Notes under the pieces: model-generated
Database searches by the model: none
Told to the model about the DNA's origin: nothing
What the model saw: only the letters and a program-made list of their open reading frames with translations
In this document: positions 44,010 through 54,545 of the stretch, piece after piece
Position numbering within the stretch: the first letter of the stretch is position 1
Layout: the number at the start of each line of letters is the position of its first letter
Made by a program: the position numbers and the translations under genes
NCBI RefSeq assembly: GCF_026914265.1
Contig: NC_069132.1
Span: 67,904,993-67,968,992, forward strand
DNA from: Mya arenaria
Lineage: Eukaryota; Mollusca; Bivalvia; Myida; Myidae
Direction of reading: 5' to 3'
Length of the DNA stretch: 64,000 nt

Positions 44010-44190
44010 ATGAGCCGCCGAGCGAGTTTGTTCGCTAAGCAGAACCCGGAAGAAAAGAAACCAAAAGGTGTCCGCTTTCCAGACGAGCTAGTCTTTCTTG
44101 ATAACATAAAAGAGAATGACGTGCATGCTCTTGGATCCATGCTAAGAAGAGCAAGTCTACAAGTGGATATCAGTGCAATTAATGACGCAG
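44010..44190 (+). CDS. PPP1R27: Unit D exon 1 (intact)
   Basis: The protein sequence is identical to unit B exon 1. The exon starts at 43,981 after TTTTCCAG, and the donor is GTGGGTAAG. Confidence 0.8.
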
Positions 44191-44229
44191 GTGGGTAAGA
44201 ATTTAGACATGACAATATGGTTTGAGTTT

Positions 44230-44390
44230 TGTATAGCAGCTGATGCCATGTTAAAAGTCTACAAGTGGAATAAGTGCAGTTAAGGACGCAGGTGGTTTTA
44301 GTTCTTAGAATGTAGAATTAAGCGCTGGGGGCCATGTGTTAACGGTCGAAAATAGTGGCTATTAGCCATATTAACGACGCAGGTGAAAGA
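44230..44390 (+). repeat. Decayed exon-1 tails in intron 1 of unit D
   Basis: AGTCTACAAGTGGAATAAGTG with AAGGACGCAGGTGG lies near 44,256-44,295, and ATTAACGACGCAGGTG near 44,368-44,385. Confidence 0.8.
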
Positions 44391-44599
44391 ATGTTGAATA
44401 TAGCGCTGAGAGCCATGTTAATAAGATTCAGTTTTGAAGTAGACACGACGCGGATAGGTTCGGCATAGCTTGGAAGTGTTTCATTGCGAAAATAAATTAA
44501 TTTTTAATGAGACACATAAACAGTAGTTTGATGTGTATATCACATCATATTGTATGGACTCCAGAACAATAATGATAAAACATTCTGTGTTGTTTCCAG

Positions 44600-44750
44600 G
44601 TCTGACGCCGCTGCACCAGGCGGTTCTGGACGGGAACGAGGCGGCCGTACGACTGCTCGTGGCTCACGGGGCGGCGGTCAACAAACTGGACGAGGATTCT
44701 TGGACGCCGCTGCACGCCGCATGCGCAGAGGGACACGCAGATATAGTCAA
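44600..44750 (+). CDS. PPP1R27: Unit D exon 2 (intact)
   Basis: A full 151-nt frame with two replacements (HGAAVNKLDED). It ends with AA of Lys before GTAAGA, as in unit B. Confidence 0.8.
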
Positions 44751-45741
44751 GTAAGATAACACTGTCCGGAATGCCTTGTCCTAAGATGATCCTGAAAAAA
44801 ATTCGTTTTAATATTGAATTTATTTGATGATGATCAAGCCTGACACATGTGGCCCCAGGCACATCAGTCTTCCCAAAAAACATATAATACCACATTCTCT
44901 CTTAACAGTCTGTCAACGAGCTCGATCAGGACCCGTGTTTAATATTTAATTAAATATTGTAATACAGTCCTGATATAAATCGGGTCCATATCCCCCAGGT
45001 CAAGACTATAAACTAGTACGTTTGAACTGTAGTTCTTATGTAAGGTCCATGTCCAGTATTATTACGTAAGGATTTGGTGTATGAAATATATGGGTAAATT
45101 GCTTCATTGGATAATAAGAATGTCTCTCACAAATTGGCACCCTGGAATTGGATAAGTCCTGTCTGTGTTTCACGTCAGGAAATCGCTGAAAAGCAGAAAA
45201 CCAAAATCTCTTCAGATCAATTGGCTGTCTTGCTTTAGGTTTTCTTGGAAAGCTAAACAACCAAGTATAATATGTCGGGCAGACTGACTGATGATTTGTC
45301 ATAGCACTTAAAAGAATATCCTGATAGAACCTTCGACTCAAGCTGTCTCTTGGTATTATCGATGGTGCGGAACAAGGGTTTTTGAACCATGTTGTCTTTT
45401 CCAACATTAATATTTCTGGTGTAATATATGTACGTCATGTGACTTTAAAAAATCTACTTTCAATAGGTCTATGAACACGGTCCGTTTTAGCTTATTGTTA
45501 TAGACGAATGCTAAATTACTTTGAAATAAATCCAACAAACATGCTTTACCGACTACTGCATCTTGTTGTTTCAGGACATTTCTTTCACGTATAATGTCTA
45601 GTAATTATGATTGATTGTGTTAGTCTAGTGTATTATCATGCTATTGTTGGTGCAAATTCCCAAAACAATGTTAATACTGTTTTTTTTGCTCGTCTACTAG
45701 TCCACTCGTAAATTGGCTGATAAAAGCATGATCAAAATGCC
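44751..45741 (+). other. Intron 2 of unit D, first part, nothing recognised
   Basis: Alignable to units A and B. No feature was seen. Confidence 0.5.
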
Positions 45742-45746
45742 TTTGT

Positions 45747-47100
45747 CATTGTGGGGGAACGGACACCGGATATAGTTCAAAAAGTGATAAATTGATAAGC
45801 GTTTGATTGTGACACCTGGTAAGTTTTTCTATCAGTTTTTGTGTTTTATGGTGATATATATCAATACGAAATATTTTGTTGTTACGGAGATATTCATACT
45901 TTTTGATGACCTGATGGATGAAGCAAATAAATAACTGAACAGGGGATAGCTATTAAGTGGACTGAGGATAGTAACGATGTATTTAGAATAACGAGTCTGT
46001 GGTAATAAATACGGCTTTTTACGGCAAGCTTGGGGGAAATTGTTCGATGTTGTCCATATCGAGGGATGAGAGCAAAAAAAGTTGTTGTTTTTTTATCTGT
46101 ATGTACTTAAATCTGTTTCATTCATATAGATTAGTCAACCCTGATGTGTTTTTCACAAGCATCAACGTTCGAGTCGCAAATATTAAAATATTTGAAATAA
46201 GCCATAATCTGATTTATTGAGGAACACAAAACATATGGCCGTAGAATTTATGTGGTGTTTGCTATACATATATATAGAATTGCTTTGTAAATCAAGTAGG
46301 TGAATCTAGTAGTAAATCTATCAGGCTGCATTGTTATTCTGAAAGTAAAGTGATTTTGTACGTAATTGAACAAGAGTCGAATAGTTGATAAGGAAGATGA
46401 TATCAAAGGTTGTTGCCCTGGACCTATCAGCCTCTGGTAAAATGTGATACGTCTCGCTACAACTTGCAAACTACTTGGATACTAAATTAGTATTAAACGT
46501 GCGTATGACAAATATTTATTAATTTTTATGAAGACTGGAATAAACGAAAAAGTTCCAATTAGACATACATGTATAGTGTACATGTATATAAACAGTGTTA
46601 CTATCATATTTTGTCCCATTTTACATGCTATCCCCAGTTCACATTTCTCAACTTTGAAACTATCATCAGTACATAATACGGCTATCTCCAGTACAGTACT
46701 GTGAACATTTTAAGGGCATATCTTTAACAGTTTAAATGTTCATTGCCAGTTCTTACAATAAAATTAGTTTAGCTCATGCTTGTAAAATCGTTCGATTTAT
46801 TATTTATTCGATCTATTTCCTAAAAATAACAATATTTGTCGAAATTCTGTGAATTTTGAGGTGATCATCTCAGATTTGAAGTAACATATTTCATGGCCTG
46901 CTAAATCGTAAGCATTATAAAGTACACCATAGGCCAAATTTAGCATTCAGCTTTTACTTCAAACACTTGTTTCATTTGTAGATACGGTAGATAAGCGTTA
47001 ACACAGCAAGATCTTACCGCTTGTAAAGAACAACAACTGCATATTTGTCTGTTTACTTATCTTTTTTTTAGCTATATCCGGTGTCCGTTCCCCCATAGTG
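45747..47100. mobile_element. Transib/RAG-like-type non-autonomous DNA transposon, copy in unit D
   Basis: The left end CATTGTGGGGGAACGGACAC and the reversed right end CACTATGGGGGAACGGACAC match at 27 of 29 positions, continuing CGGATATAG on both sides. The 5-bp duplication TTTGT lies at 45,742-45,746 and 47,101-47,105. The interior is a shorter version of the unit B copy (1,354 bp) with no transposase frame. The heptamer-like CACTATG terminus and 5-bp duplication are the criteria for the Transib/RAG-like assignment. CACTA elements share the first bases but make 3-bp duplications. Confidence 0.7.
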
Positions 47101-47205
47101 TTTGTGCAACGATGAAAAAGCATATTTTCGGCAATGTTTCGATTTAATTGATTGATGTTACCGATGCAAACTGTACAATTATGTATCCTTTGGGAATGTA
47201 CCAGC

Positions 47206-47470
47206 CTCGCCGTCCTGATAGCTCAGTGGTAGCGCGTTCACTTCGAGTGCGAAAGGTCGTGGATTCAAACCTCGGCCGCATCAAACCAAAATGAGTTAAA
47301 ATATGGTAGCAGTAGCTCCCTTGTCTAGCGCTGAAAAAATGCTGTATTTAGTACCGGTTCAACCCAGGAAAGTTGTATACCATGTATCCGTGCTTTAACC
47401 AAGCGCGTTAAAGAACCGAAAAGTTTGATTGCAAAGAGATAGGGTATCGCACCCGGACTTTATTGCAATC
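47206..47470 (+). mobile_element. tRNA-derived SINE in intron 2 of unit D
   Basis: The best preserved head of the three: A box TAGCTCAGTGGTAGCGCG from about 47,219 and B box GGATTCAAACC at 47,261. It has the same body as in units A and B. Confidence 0.8.
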
Positions 47471-47850
47471 ACTTCACTTATGGCATTTAAACACAATTTA
47501 TGACTTGAGGTCAAGCCACAATGCAACCAAAAGCACGGGCAGACATTATTAACCCAAATAAACAAGCAATGCGTCCGCCTCTTAGTTGCAAGTTCCATAT
47601 TGAACAGTGGCAGTGAGCTTTCTCTGATGTTTGCAGTGGATTGACTGGCTTTAGTCACACTTGATTCGGTTTCATTGTGTGCATTTGGGCGGAGAAAAAG
47701 TTCCTATCATTCAATGCTCTAAAAACCTTCAAATTCTCATTTGCAAAGAGTAGTTTCACGGCTAAAATGCGGTCACCATTGCAATTCATACTAGTTAGCT
47801 TTGACGAACCAAGTGGCTCAAAGGTATATCAAAACGGTAAGACAATAATA

Positions 47851-48115
47851 TAACTTCAGCTCCAAATATATAGCAACAGCTATATTTCATAGCTACATAT
47901 GTAGTCATAAATTAAGTACAACATCAGTCGTAAAATTACAGCTGTAGCTATATTTGCTACACCTATCAACTGCAACAGTCTGATGTAAATATACGGCTGT
48001 AGCTGTATTTTTGGCGACACAACAAGGGCTACAGCTGTATTTTATAGCTGTAGCAACGCAATGAAATAAAATTGCAGCTATAATGTACAACTATAGCTAT
48101 TGACACATAAATGTT
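47851..48115 (+). repeat. CAGCTG-rich block in intron 2 of unit D
   Basis: Same block as in unit A, with CAGCTG at two places and GCTACAGCTGTATTTTATAG kept. Confidence 0.6.
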
Positions 48116-48486
48116 ATTGAATTTGAAAGGCCACTGTTGTAATATCGTGACTTTTGAGCCACAAGGAACGCCATACTTAACACCACGTTTCATTACTTCT
48201 TGTACCGTTGTGTCTCTTGTTTGATGTTTGTTTAGCCTTGTTGTTTAAACCCGAAGTTTGGATAGCTGGTATAATTCGGCCCTAATATAAGTCCGCAAGA
48301 TTGTAAAAATTATAGACCAATAACAATTCTAAGTCATCTTGGAAAATTATTCACATCGCTGTTAAATAATAGATTAAATAAATATTTGGAAGAAAATTCT
48401 ATACCAGAAGAAAATCAAGCTGGTTTTAGCGCAAAATAGGCAACGACAGATCATATTTTTGTTTTGTATAAACTTATACTGCTATT

Positions 48487-49464
48487 TTGTCGATTTTTCC
48501 TCTGCATTTGACAATATTAACAGTTTATTTGTGGAGAAAACTACTCCAGTATGGCATACCAGGCAAATTCATACGTATGATATACAATTTGTACAGCGAT
48601 ATCAAATCCTGTGTTTCCGGTGATAATAACATACTATCACCATTCTTTGAAAGTAAAAAGGGGGTCCGACAAGGAGAAAATTTGTCACCGGTAATGTTCG
48701 CAATTTTTCTGAATGATTTGGCATCCTACCTTCTTAATCGGAACAATACAGGAGTCGAAATAACTGTACGCAACGAACAAAACTTGGTTACCTATCTAAA
48801 AATACTCACCCTACTTTACGCTGACGATACAGCTCTACTTAGCGAAACTGAAACAGATTTGCAAAAATTAATTGATGATTTTGATAATTTTTGCAGTACA
48901 TTTGATTCAAAGGTCATTATCGATAAAACAAAGGTAGTTGTTTTTGGCACTAATAGGCCGACTCGCTATAATTTCAAAATAGGAGAAAATATAATAGAAA
49001 CGATTACTAAATATAAATACTTAGGAGAACTCTTTTCAAGCTCTGGAAGATTTCTTAACGCAAAAAAACATTTAGTTGAACAGGCCAAAAAGGCAATGCA
49101 CTTACTATATAAACGTATTTACAATCTAGATTTACCGACTGATTTACAATTACAATTATTTGACCATACAATATTGCCAATACTATTATACTCTGGGGGC
49201 TATGAAAACCTAAAAATTATTGAGCAAGTTCATCTTAGTTTTCTCAGAAAAATAACAAAAACTAAAATGAGCACGCCTGCTTATATGCTGTATGATGAAA
49301 CTGGACGATACTCATTAGAAATTACCATAAAATGTAAAATGATAAAATTCTGGATATCCATTCTTCGAGGTAAACAAACTAAATTAACACATATTTGCTG
49401 TAAGTGTATGCAATATGATAATTCCAGAACTTTTAAATGGACAGATAACATCAAATTAATTTGA
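48487..49464 (+). pseudogene. LINE reverse transcriptase fragment
   Basis: An open frame of 325 codons covers the palm (SPVMFAIFLNDL, then LLYADDTALLSE) and thumb (KYLGELFSSSGRF, YKRIYNLDLPTDLQ). It is part of the truncated element, not a host gene. It ends at a TGA that interrupts the onward frame (LIWDNTGF follows). Confidence 0.85.
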
Positions 49465-49581
49465 GATAATACTGGGTTTTCCAATGTATGGCTAGAACAA
49501 TCTACAAACATAAACCCTAATTTACATTAATGTGTTAAACAAGTCCTCATCGATCAGTTTAAACAAGATTGGCACTCTGTA

Positions 49582-49974
49582 ATGAATAACTCTTCTAAAG
49601 GCAAAAACTACTCACTGTTCAAGGAAACCCTCGAATTAGAAAAATACTTTTTAAATCTTGCTCCTAATTTGAAACTCTTTATGAGTAAATTCCGTATGGC
49701 GAACCACAAATTCCCGATAGAAATAGGAAGGTATAATAATGTTGACTACGCAGAAAGATACTGTCATATTTGTAGGTCAGACCTTGGTGATGAATACCAC
49801 TACTTACTAGTTTGCCCATCCTTTTCAAATGTCAGAAGAAAATACCTATCAACCTATTATTTCAATAGGCCAAATACAATTAAATACAACTTAACTTGCA
49901 CAAATGTTAAACTATTGACAAGAGTAGCCTTATTTGTGAAACATTTAATACGCAACGTATGCCAGCCAGTGTAA
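49582..49974 (+). pseudogene. LINE C-terminal fragment with CCHC cluster
   Basis: This is the continuation of the same LINE protein: KFRMANHKFPIEIGRY, then C-x2-C, H and C in YCHICRSDLGDEYHYLLVCP. It corresponds to the C-terminal region after the RT in this kind of element. Confidence 0.8.
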
Positions 49975-50340
49975 TTTCTCCAGTTTTTGTTAATCTAAAT
50001 TAATTATACTGAGTTCCCCAATACCGTTTGTAATTTATTTATACGATATGCTTGTTCAAGGCACAGCCTTTGAAATCTGCACTATATTGAATATCCCTTT
50101 TATCCCTTATATTTTGTAAAGATATTTAAAATAACTGTCTCCCTCTTTTTCATGATAAGACACATATTTCATAGATGTACGACCATAAAAAATTTAAAAA
50201 AACAACACATTTTATTTCCGCCACTCGAGACAAAGTCATCCTTCTTCGTATTAGTATAATTAAGCTTTTATTGATACTGCTGACTAACCTTATTTGTCCT
50301 GATGTTGTCATGTATGTATGACCTGAGTGTAATAAAGATA

Positions 50341-50352
50341 GTTGTTGTTGTT

Positions 50353-50390
<38 letters not shown>
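50341..50390 (+). repeat. (TTG)n tail of the LINE
   Basis: A run of about 16 TTG units with one interruption, right after AATAAAGATAG. It serves as the 3' tail of the LINE. Confidence 0.9.
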
Positions 50391-50625
50391 GCTTAAACCT
50401 TTAAACAGTGTTTTGGTCTGGGCATCTTGTAACGTTGTGTCTCTTGTTTGATGGTTGTTTAGCCTTGATGCTTATACCTTGAAGCAGGGTTTAGGTCTGG
50501 GCATCTTGTAACGTTGGGTCTCTTGTTTGATGGTTGTTTAGCCTTGGTGCTTATACCTTGAAGCAGGGTTTAGGTTTGGCCATCTTGTACCAATGTGGCT
50601 CTTGTTTGATGGTTGTTTAGTCTTA

Positions 50626-51453
50626 CTGGTTGAGAAGCAGTTTCCGGAAAGCAGTTTCCGACAAATCGCTTTTTCGCGTACCTTCCTTAGATCTTCATAA
50701 AGAATGTACTGCAATTCAGCTATATGGTAACTAGGCAATCAAAAGTTGAAATTCTTACCGAGACACGTAAGAAACTTTTATTATTATTTAATGTTTAATG
50801 TTTATTTTTCATTTTGTACACAAACTTGCACGTGGGGGATCTGCACGCGCAGCGTATTGCGCATGCGTGTGAACCTAATTTGCATATCTATGAATAGCTA
50901 CAAGGTTTTCCTTAATTGACTTATACAAACGATGATCATTGTGTACATATTTGTGAACACTGGTGCCATGCTTGTTTCGCATCCACATTCACTTAAATGT
51001 ATACAAACACAAGTTTCCATCAAAAAATGAATAAAAAAATCATTGATATTCAGTCTCTGCCTGATTTCGAGTATGAATTGAATGTCAAAACTTTTAAGGT
51101 TTAAGTTTTTTGGAAATGCTGAAAAATTAAATAACATTTCTCTTATTACAGTCTTATATTTAGTTTATTAAATAAACGGATAATAAAAACACACAACAGG
51201 CACCTCAAATATGCCCCGCATTCAAATTGTCGGAAACTGCTTCTCATCACAAGCTAATCAGAACAACGTAAGTACCCACTTTGCGCCACTATTAGATACA
51301 CTATATGTGACGTCACACATGTTAGAAATATATCGACAATAGCAACTTGAGCTGTAGTTATATAAAATGTGAACACTTTCAGTAGATATTTAAACACGTA
51401 TAAATAATTCAATAAAAACGTTTAAAAACTGTCGGAAACTGCTTCTCAACCAG
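50626..51453. mobile_element. TA-flanked inverted-repeat transposon (MITE-like, 828 bp)
   Basis: The left end CTGGTTGAGAAGCAG and the right end CTGCTTCTCAACCAG are exact complements, and the match runs to 21 bp in all. TA lies directly outside each end (50,624-50,625 and 51,454-51,455). It interrupts one 79-bp unit, whose halves rejoin as GTCT-TA-GTGCTTATACC. A further copy of the end sequence (CGGAAACTGCTTCTCA) occurs inside at about 51,231. No transposase frame. A TA duplication suggests the Tc1/mariner group. Confidence 0.8.
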
Positions 51454-51925
51454 TAGTGCTTATACCTTGAAGCAGGGTTTATGTTTGGGCATCTTGTAAC
51501 GTTGTGGCTCTTGTTTGGTGTTGTTTTCGCAAATGTTGGTAACTTTAAACATGGTCTTGGTCTGGCCAACTTGTACCGTCGTGGCTCTTGTTTGATGTTT
51601 GTTTAGTCTTGGTGCTTATACCTTGAAGCAGGGTTCAGGTTTGGCCATCTTGTAACGTTGTGTCCCTTGTTTGATATTTGTTTAGCATTGGTGCTTATAC
51701 CTTGAAGCAGGGTTTAGGTCTGGCCATCTTGTACCGGTGTTGCTCTTGTTTGATGTTTGTTTAGTCTTGGTGCTTATACCTTGAAGCAGGGTTTAGGTCT
51801 GGGCATCTTGTAACGTTGTGTCCCTTGTTTGATATTTGTTTAGCATTGGTGCTTATACCTTGAAGCAGGGTTTAGGTCTGGCATTTTGTAACGTTGTGGC
51901 TCCTGTTTGATGTCTGTTTACCTTG

Positions 51926-52517
51926 ATGTTTGTATTGCATTTCATTCCATTGTGTTACTGGTAGTGCCCACAAGACCAAAGAAATTTCTGGTAGACTGAA
52001 CCTTTTGCAGGAAAACAGTAACATGATTCACAATTCTTGCCCTCATCATCTAGGATTTATTTCAAAACAGGGCTTATTGACAAGAAATTTTATCTTTATG
52101 TTGTGTTCATGAATAACATGACATTTGAGCTGTACATAAACTTTCCCAAGACGTTCATATGTTGTGTCAGCCTTCTATTTAAATAAAGTTAGCAAGGACA
52201 CTCACATTATTCATGAAATATAGCAATCTCGTGGTCTTTCTTATGAGGCCTACTCATTAAGCGTTTAAATTTATATTTTGAACTTATTGGAACATTGTCT
52301 TTTTTTGTAAGTTGTTTTTTAATAAGACATTTTACAATAGTTGAGTACCAAAGCTATGAAAGCAACAAGAACGTTGTATATATAATTAATAGATTTGAAC
52401 GGAATTGATGAAAACTTATCATGAAAAAGTAATAAGTAATATGTAGTTATGAAGATGCTTTATGCTTAGAAGTTAGACCGGTATGAATAATATTAAGTAA
52501 ACTTATGTGCTGTTTCA
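51926..52517 (+). other. Intron 2 of unit D, last part
   Basis: Aligns with about 21,980-22,595 of unit A. No feature beyond AT-rich sequence. Confidence 0.5.
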
Positions 52518-52740
52518 GGTTTCTTCATCTAGGTAGGCTTACCGGTCTGAGGAGTATTTTAGATGCTGAGCAAACTTATTTTAGGAAAAAAGAATACCAT
52601 ATCATCACTATGTCAAACTGTTCTCTCAGGTTTCCACTTGAAAGAGGAACTGCCAAGCATAGTCAGATTAATGATTTCAGGTTACGATGTTTAGTAGGTT
52701 TCCTCTAGCGATTGGAATTAACAATCCTGACAAATACGAA
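52510..52740 (+). repeat. Decayed exon-3 starts before exon 3 of unit D, one still splice-competent
   Basis: Acceptor-like ends at 52,518, 52,629 and 52,680 precede GTTTCTTCATC, GTTTCCACTTGAAAGAGG and GTTACGATG. The copy at 52,630 keeps TTCTCTCAG and is open for 25 codons (FPLERGTAKHSQ through CLVGFL) to a stop at 52,706-52,708, in the phase that exon 2 would supply. Confidence 0.65.
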
Positions 52741-54059
52741 TCTGTTGTTCCAGGTTTCTAATTGAAAGTGGGGCTGACAAGAACATTTGACAGACGAAGG
52801 CGAGCGACCCCTGGATCTCGTGGAACCGTCTGACCTCCCAACCATCCGGGTCATGCTCAGTGACGTGAAACCAAATACAAGTAACCAATCAGAAGACGAG
52901 TTGGACGATGACGTTACTGATAATGATGTCACTGGATGACATAGTTATATGTCTCGCGTTTTGGTACTATTGTACTTAACTGGTCAATTTGTACTATGGT
53001 ATCCGATATGAAGAACTGGGCAATTTTTTTATTGTGTATGACTTTATCATAGCCATATAAAAACTCATGTTACGCTGCAAAATGCCTGCATCAACATTGA
53101 TGTGTACATATTGATCAATCATTCAAATACGGTATGATAAAAGGGTGTTTTAAAAGTATTAATAGGCATTGAATAAGCCAATTTAACAGAAAATTGCTGT
53201 GTTAATATAAATCAGGGTGTTTCCAACTGTATAAAATTTAAACATCATTTAAGAAATCAATCCTCTTTTATCTTTCGCACAAGATCTAGTCTTGGTAACC
53301 ATGTAGATTGCAAGTGTGTATTCAATTTCGGTCAATAAAAGTCACATTTCACCAGTCCCTTTGCCATGTCGGTAAAATTTGCCAACATGGATTGATACCT
53401 TAATAGGATTACTCTAATGAGTGACTTGTTATCAAAACTTTGCTATGGAATCGTTGTATATATGCATTAGACACATTCTTTTTTTACTGGAGTCTGATGC
53501 TCTATTACATTAAAATAAAGATCTTCAACCCCTCTTGTACGATATATTGGACAAAACTTGGGCTACGATACATGAGTATTCATTTACTGGTTTTATTTTG
53601 GGACTACAATTTTCATTTAATGTTAAGAAAAATACAATTCATAAACGTCTGTCGTGAGTTGCTTCAACCCCCCAGATTTATTTGATAACATTACACCATT
53701 GAATTGTTTTCATTATTTGAAGCGCTTTATTTGATAGATTTATAAATACCCTGTGATTAATTTCAATGAGTATTGTTAATTATTAAGTGATTATTGGGTA
53801 TCCCTTAAATCAAATGAAATTGTTTTGCACTGCTCGGCTCGGTTTTCAGCATTAATACTTAATCCAACCCGTCCTGTATACAACACGAGGAAAGAATTTC
53901 CAGCGAGCAGATGTTTTCCACACAATTATATACTATGGAAATAATCTGATCAGTGGAAAATACTGGGCCTTACAGTAGATCATATAGCAATAACGATCAC
54001 TGGCTCTTTGAAAAAGACGATATCTCTTAACGAGTTTTGTTTGCATGTTTCGAGGTCAA

Positions 54060-54545
54060 TATTATTGTGAAAAACTACAGAAACAAGCTCAGTAGCCAAA
54101 AGTTTAAACATTAACCCCGTTTACTGGAACAGGGTAAACGCCAATGACATAAAACACAAAAAAACAATAAAAACACAAACAAGAAACATGAAACAACAGC
54201 ACAAAACTCCACAAACAACACAGTGCATATATGTTATATAAAAAAGCTAGGTATGTTTATCAAGGAGTGTTAGGTACTGCCTTCGACCGGTCAGTAAACT
54301 GTAAACTGGGGGTTTAAACCAGTTTACGTGCACAAACCTCACTCTTATCCCAACAATCCTGAATAAAGTAAAAACATGAAAGTAAATCTTATCAATGTAT
54401 GCATTAACTTGAGGAAACTTAATAATAAAACAAATAATGATAAACTAACAAGTACTTCAATGATTAGGGATCGCGAATACATCTGCAGACGAGGGAATAC
54501 AATCCAGACTGCCTAATGCAAAAATGATTCAAAGATACGATGCAG
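54060..54545. repeat. Unclassified A-rich dispersed repeat
   Basis: It starts AGTTTAAACATTAACC, continues with a CA/AAC-rich run, then a dyad TAAACTGG, nine bases, CCAGTTTA, and a segment with CAATCCTGAATAAAGT. A shorter relic lies at 24,715-24,840, so it predates duplication of the spacer. Family not recognised. Confidence 0.5.

Larger units (their letters stand above)
48251..50385 (+). mobile_element. 5'-truncated non-LTR retrotransposon (LINE) inside the minisatellite
   Basis: The copy starts within the RT finger region (NYRPITILS) and includes FVDFSSAFD, GVRQGENLSPVMF, the catalytic YADD, the thumb, and a C-terminal CCHC-type cluster (YCHICRSDLGDEYHYLLVC). It ends in a 3' UTR with AATAAAG and a (TTG)n tail. 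An imperfect 13-bp target duplication (TTGTTGYTTAAAC, one mismatch) lies at 48,238-48,250 and 50,386-50,398. A few stops and a frame change break it, so it is inactive but fairly young. The clade is unresolved, perhaps in the CR1/L2/Jockey group. Confidence 0.88.
48207..51925 (+). repeat. 79-bp minisatellite of unit D, expanded and interrupted
   Basis: Array parts lie at 48,207-48,250, 50,399-50,625 and 51,456-51,925, about nine units in all, against three to five in other units. The LINE and the TA-flanked MITE both sit inside the array. Most units are of the CTTGAAGCAGG type. Confidence 0.85.
44010..52939 (+). pseudogene. PPP1R27: PPP1R27-like unit D, exon 3 frameshifted
   Basis: Exon 1 (44010-44190) and exon 2 (44600-44750) are intact with good splice sites. 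Exon 3 (52754-52939) lacks one base compared with units A and B, so the frame reads FLIESGADKNI and stops at 52,788-52,790. The product would be about 122 residues: docking motif, both kinase sites and the first ankyrin repeats, without the third repeat or acidic tail. Intron 2 is swollen to 8 kb by a LINE, two DNA transposons and minisatellite growth. It could be a pseudogene, a truncated working gene, or spliced to another exon 3. Confidence 0.8.

Noticed and set aside
48487-49464. Reverse transcriptase as a host gene
   Set aside because: It sits in a 5'-truncated LINE with a TTG tail and target duplication.
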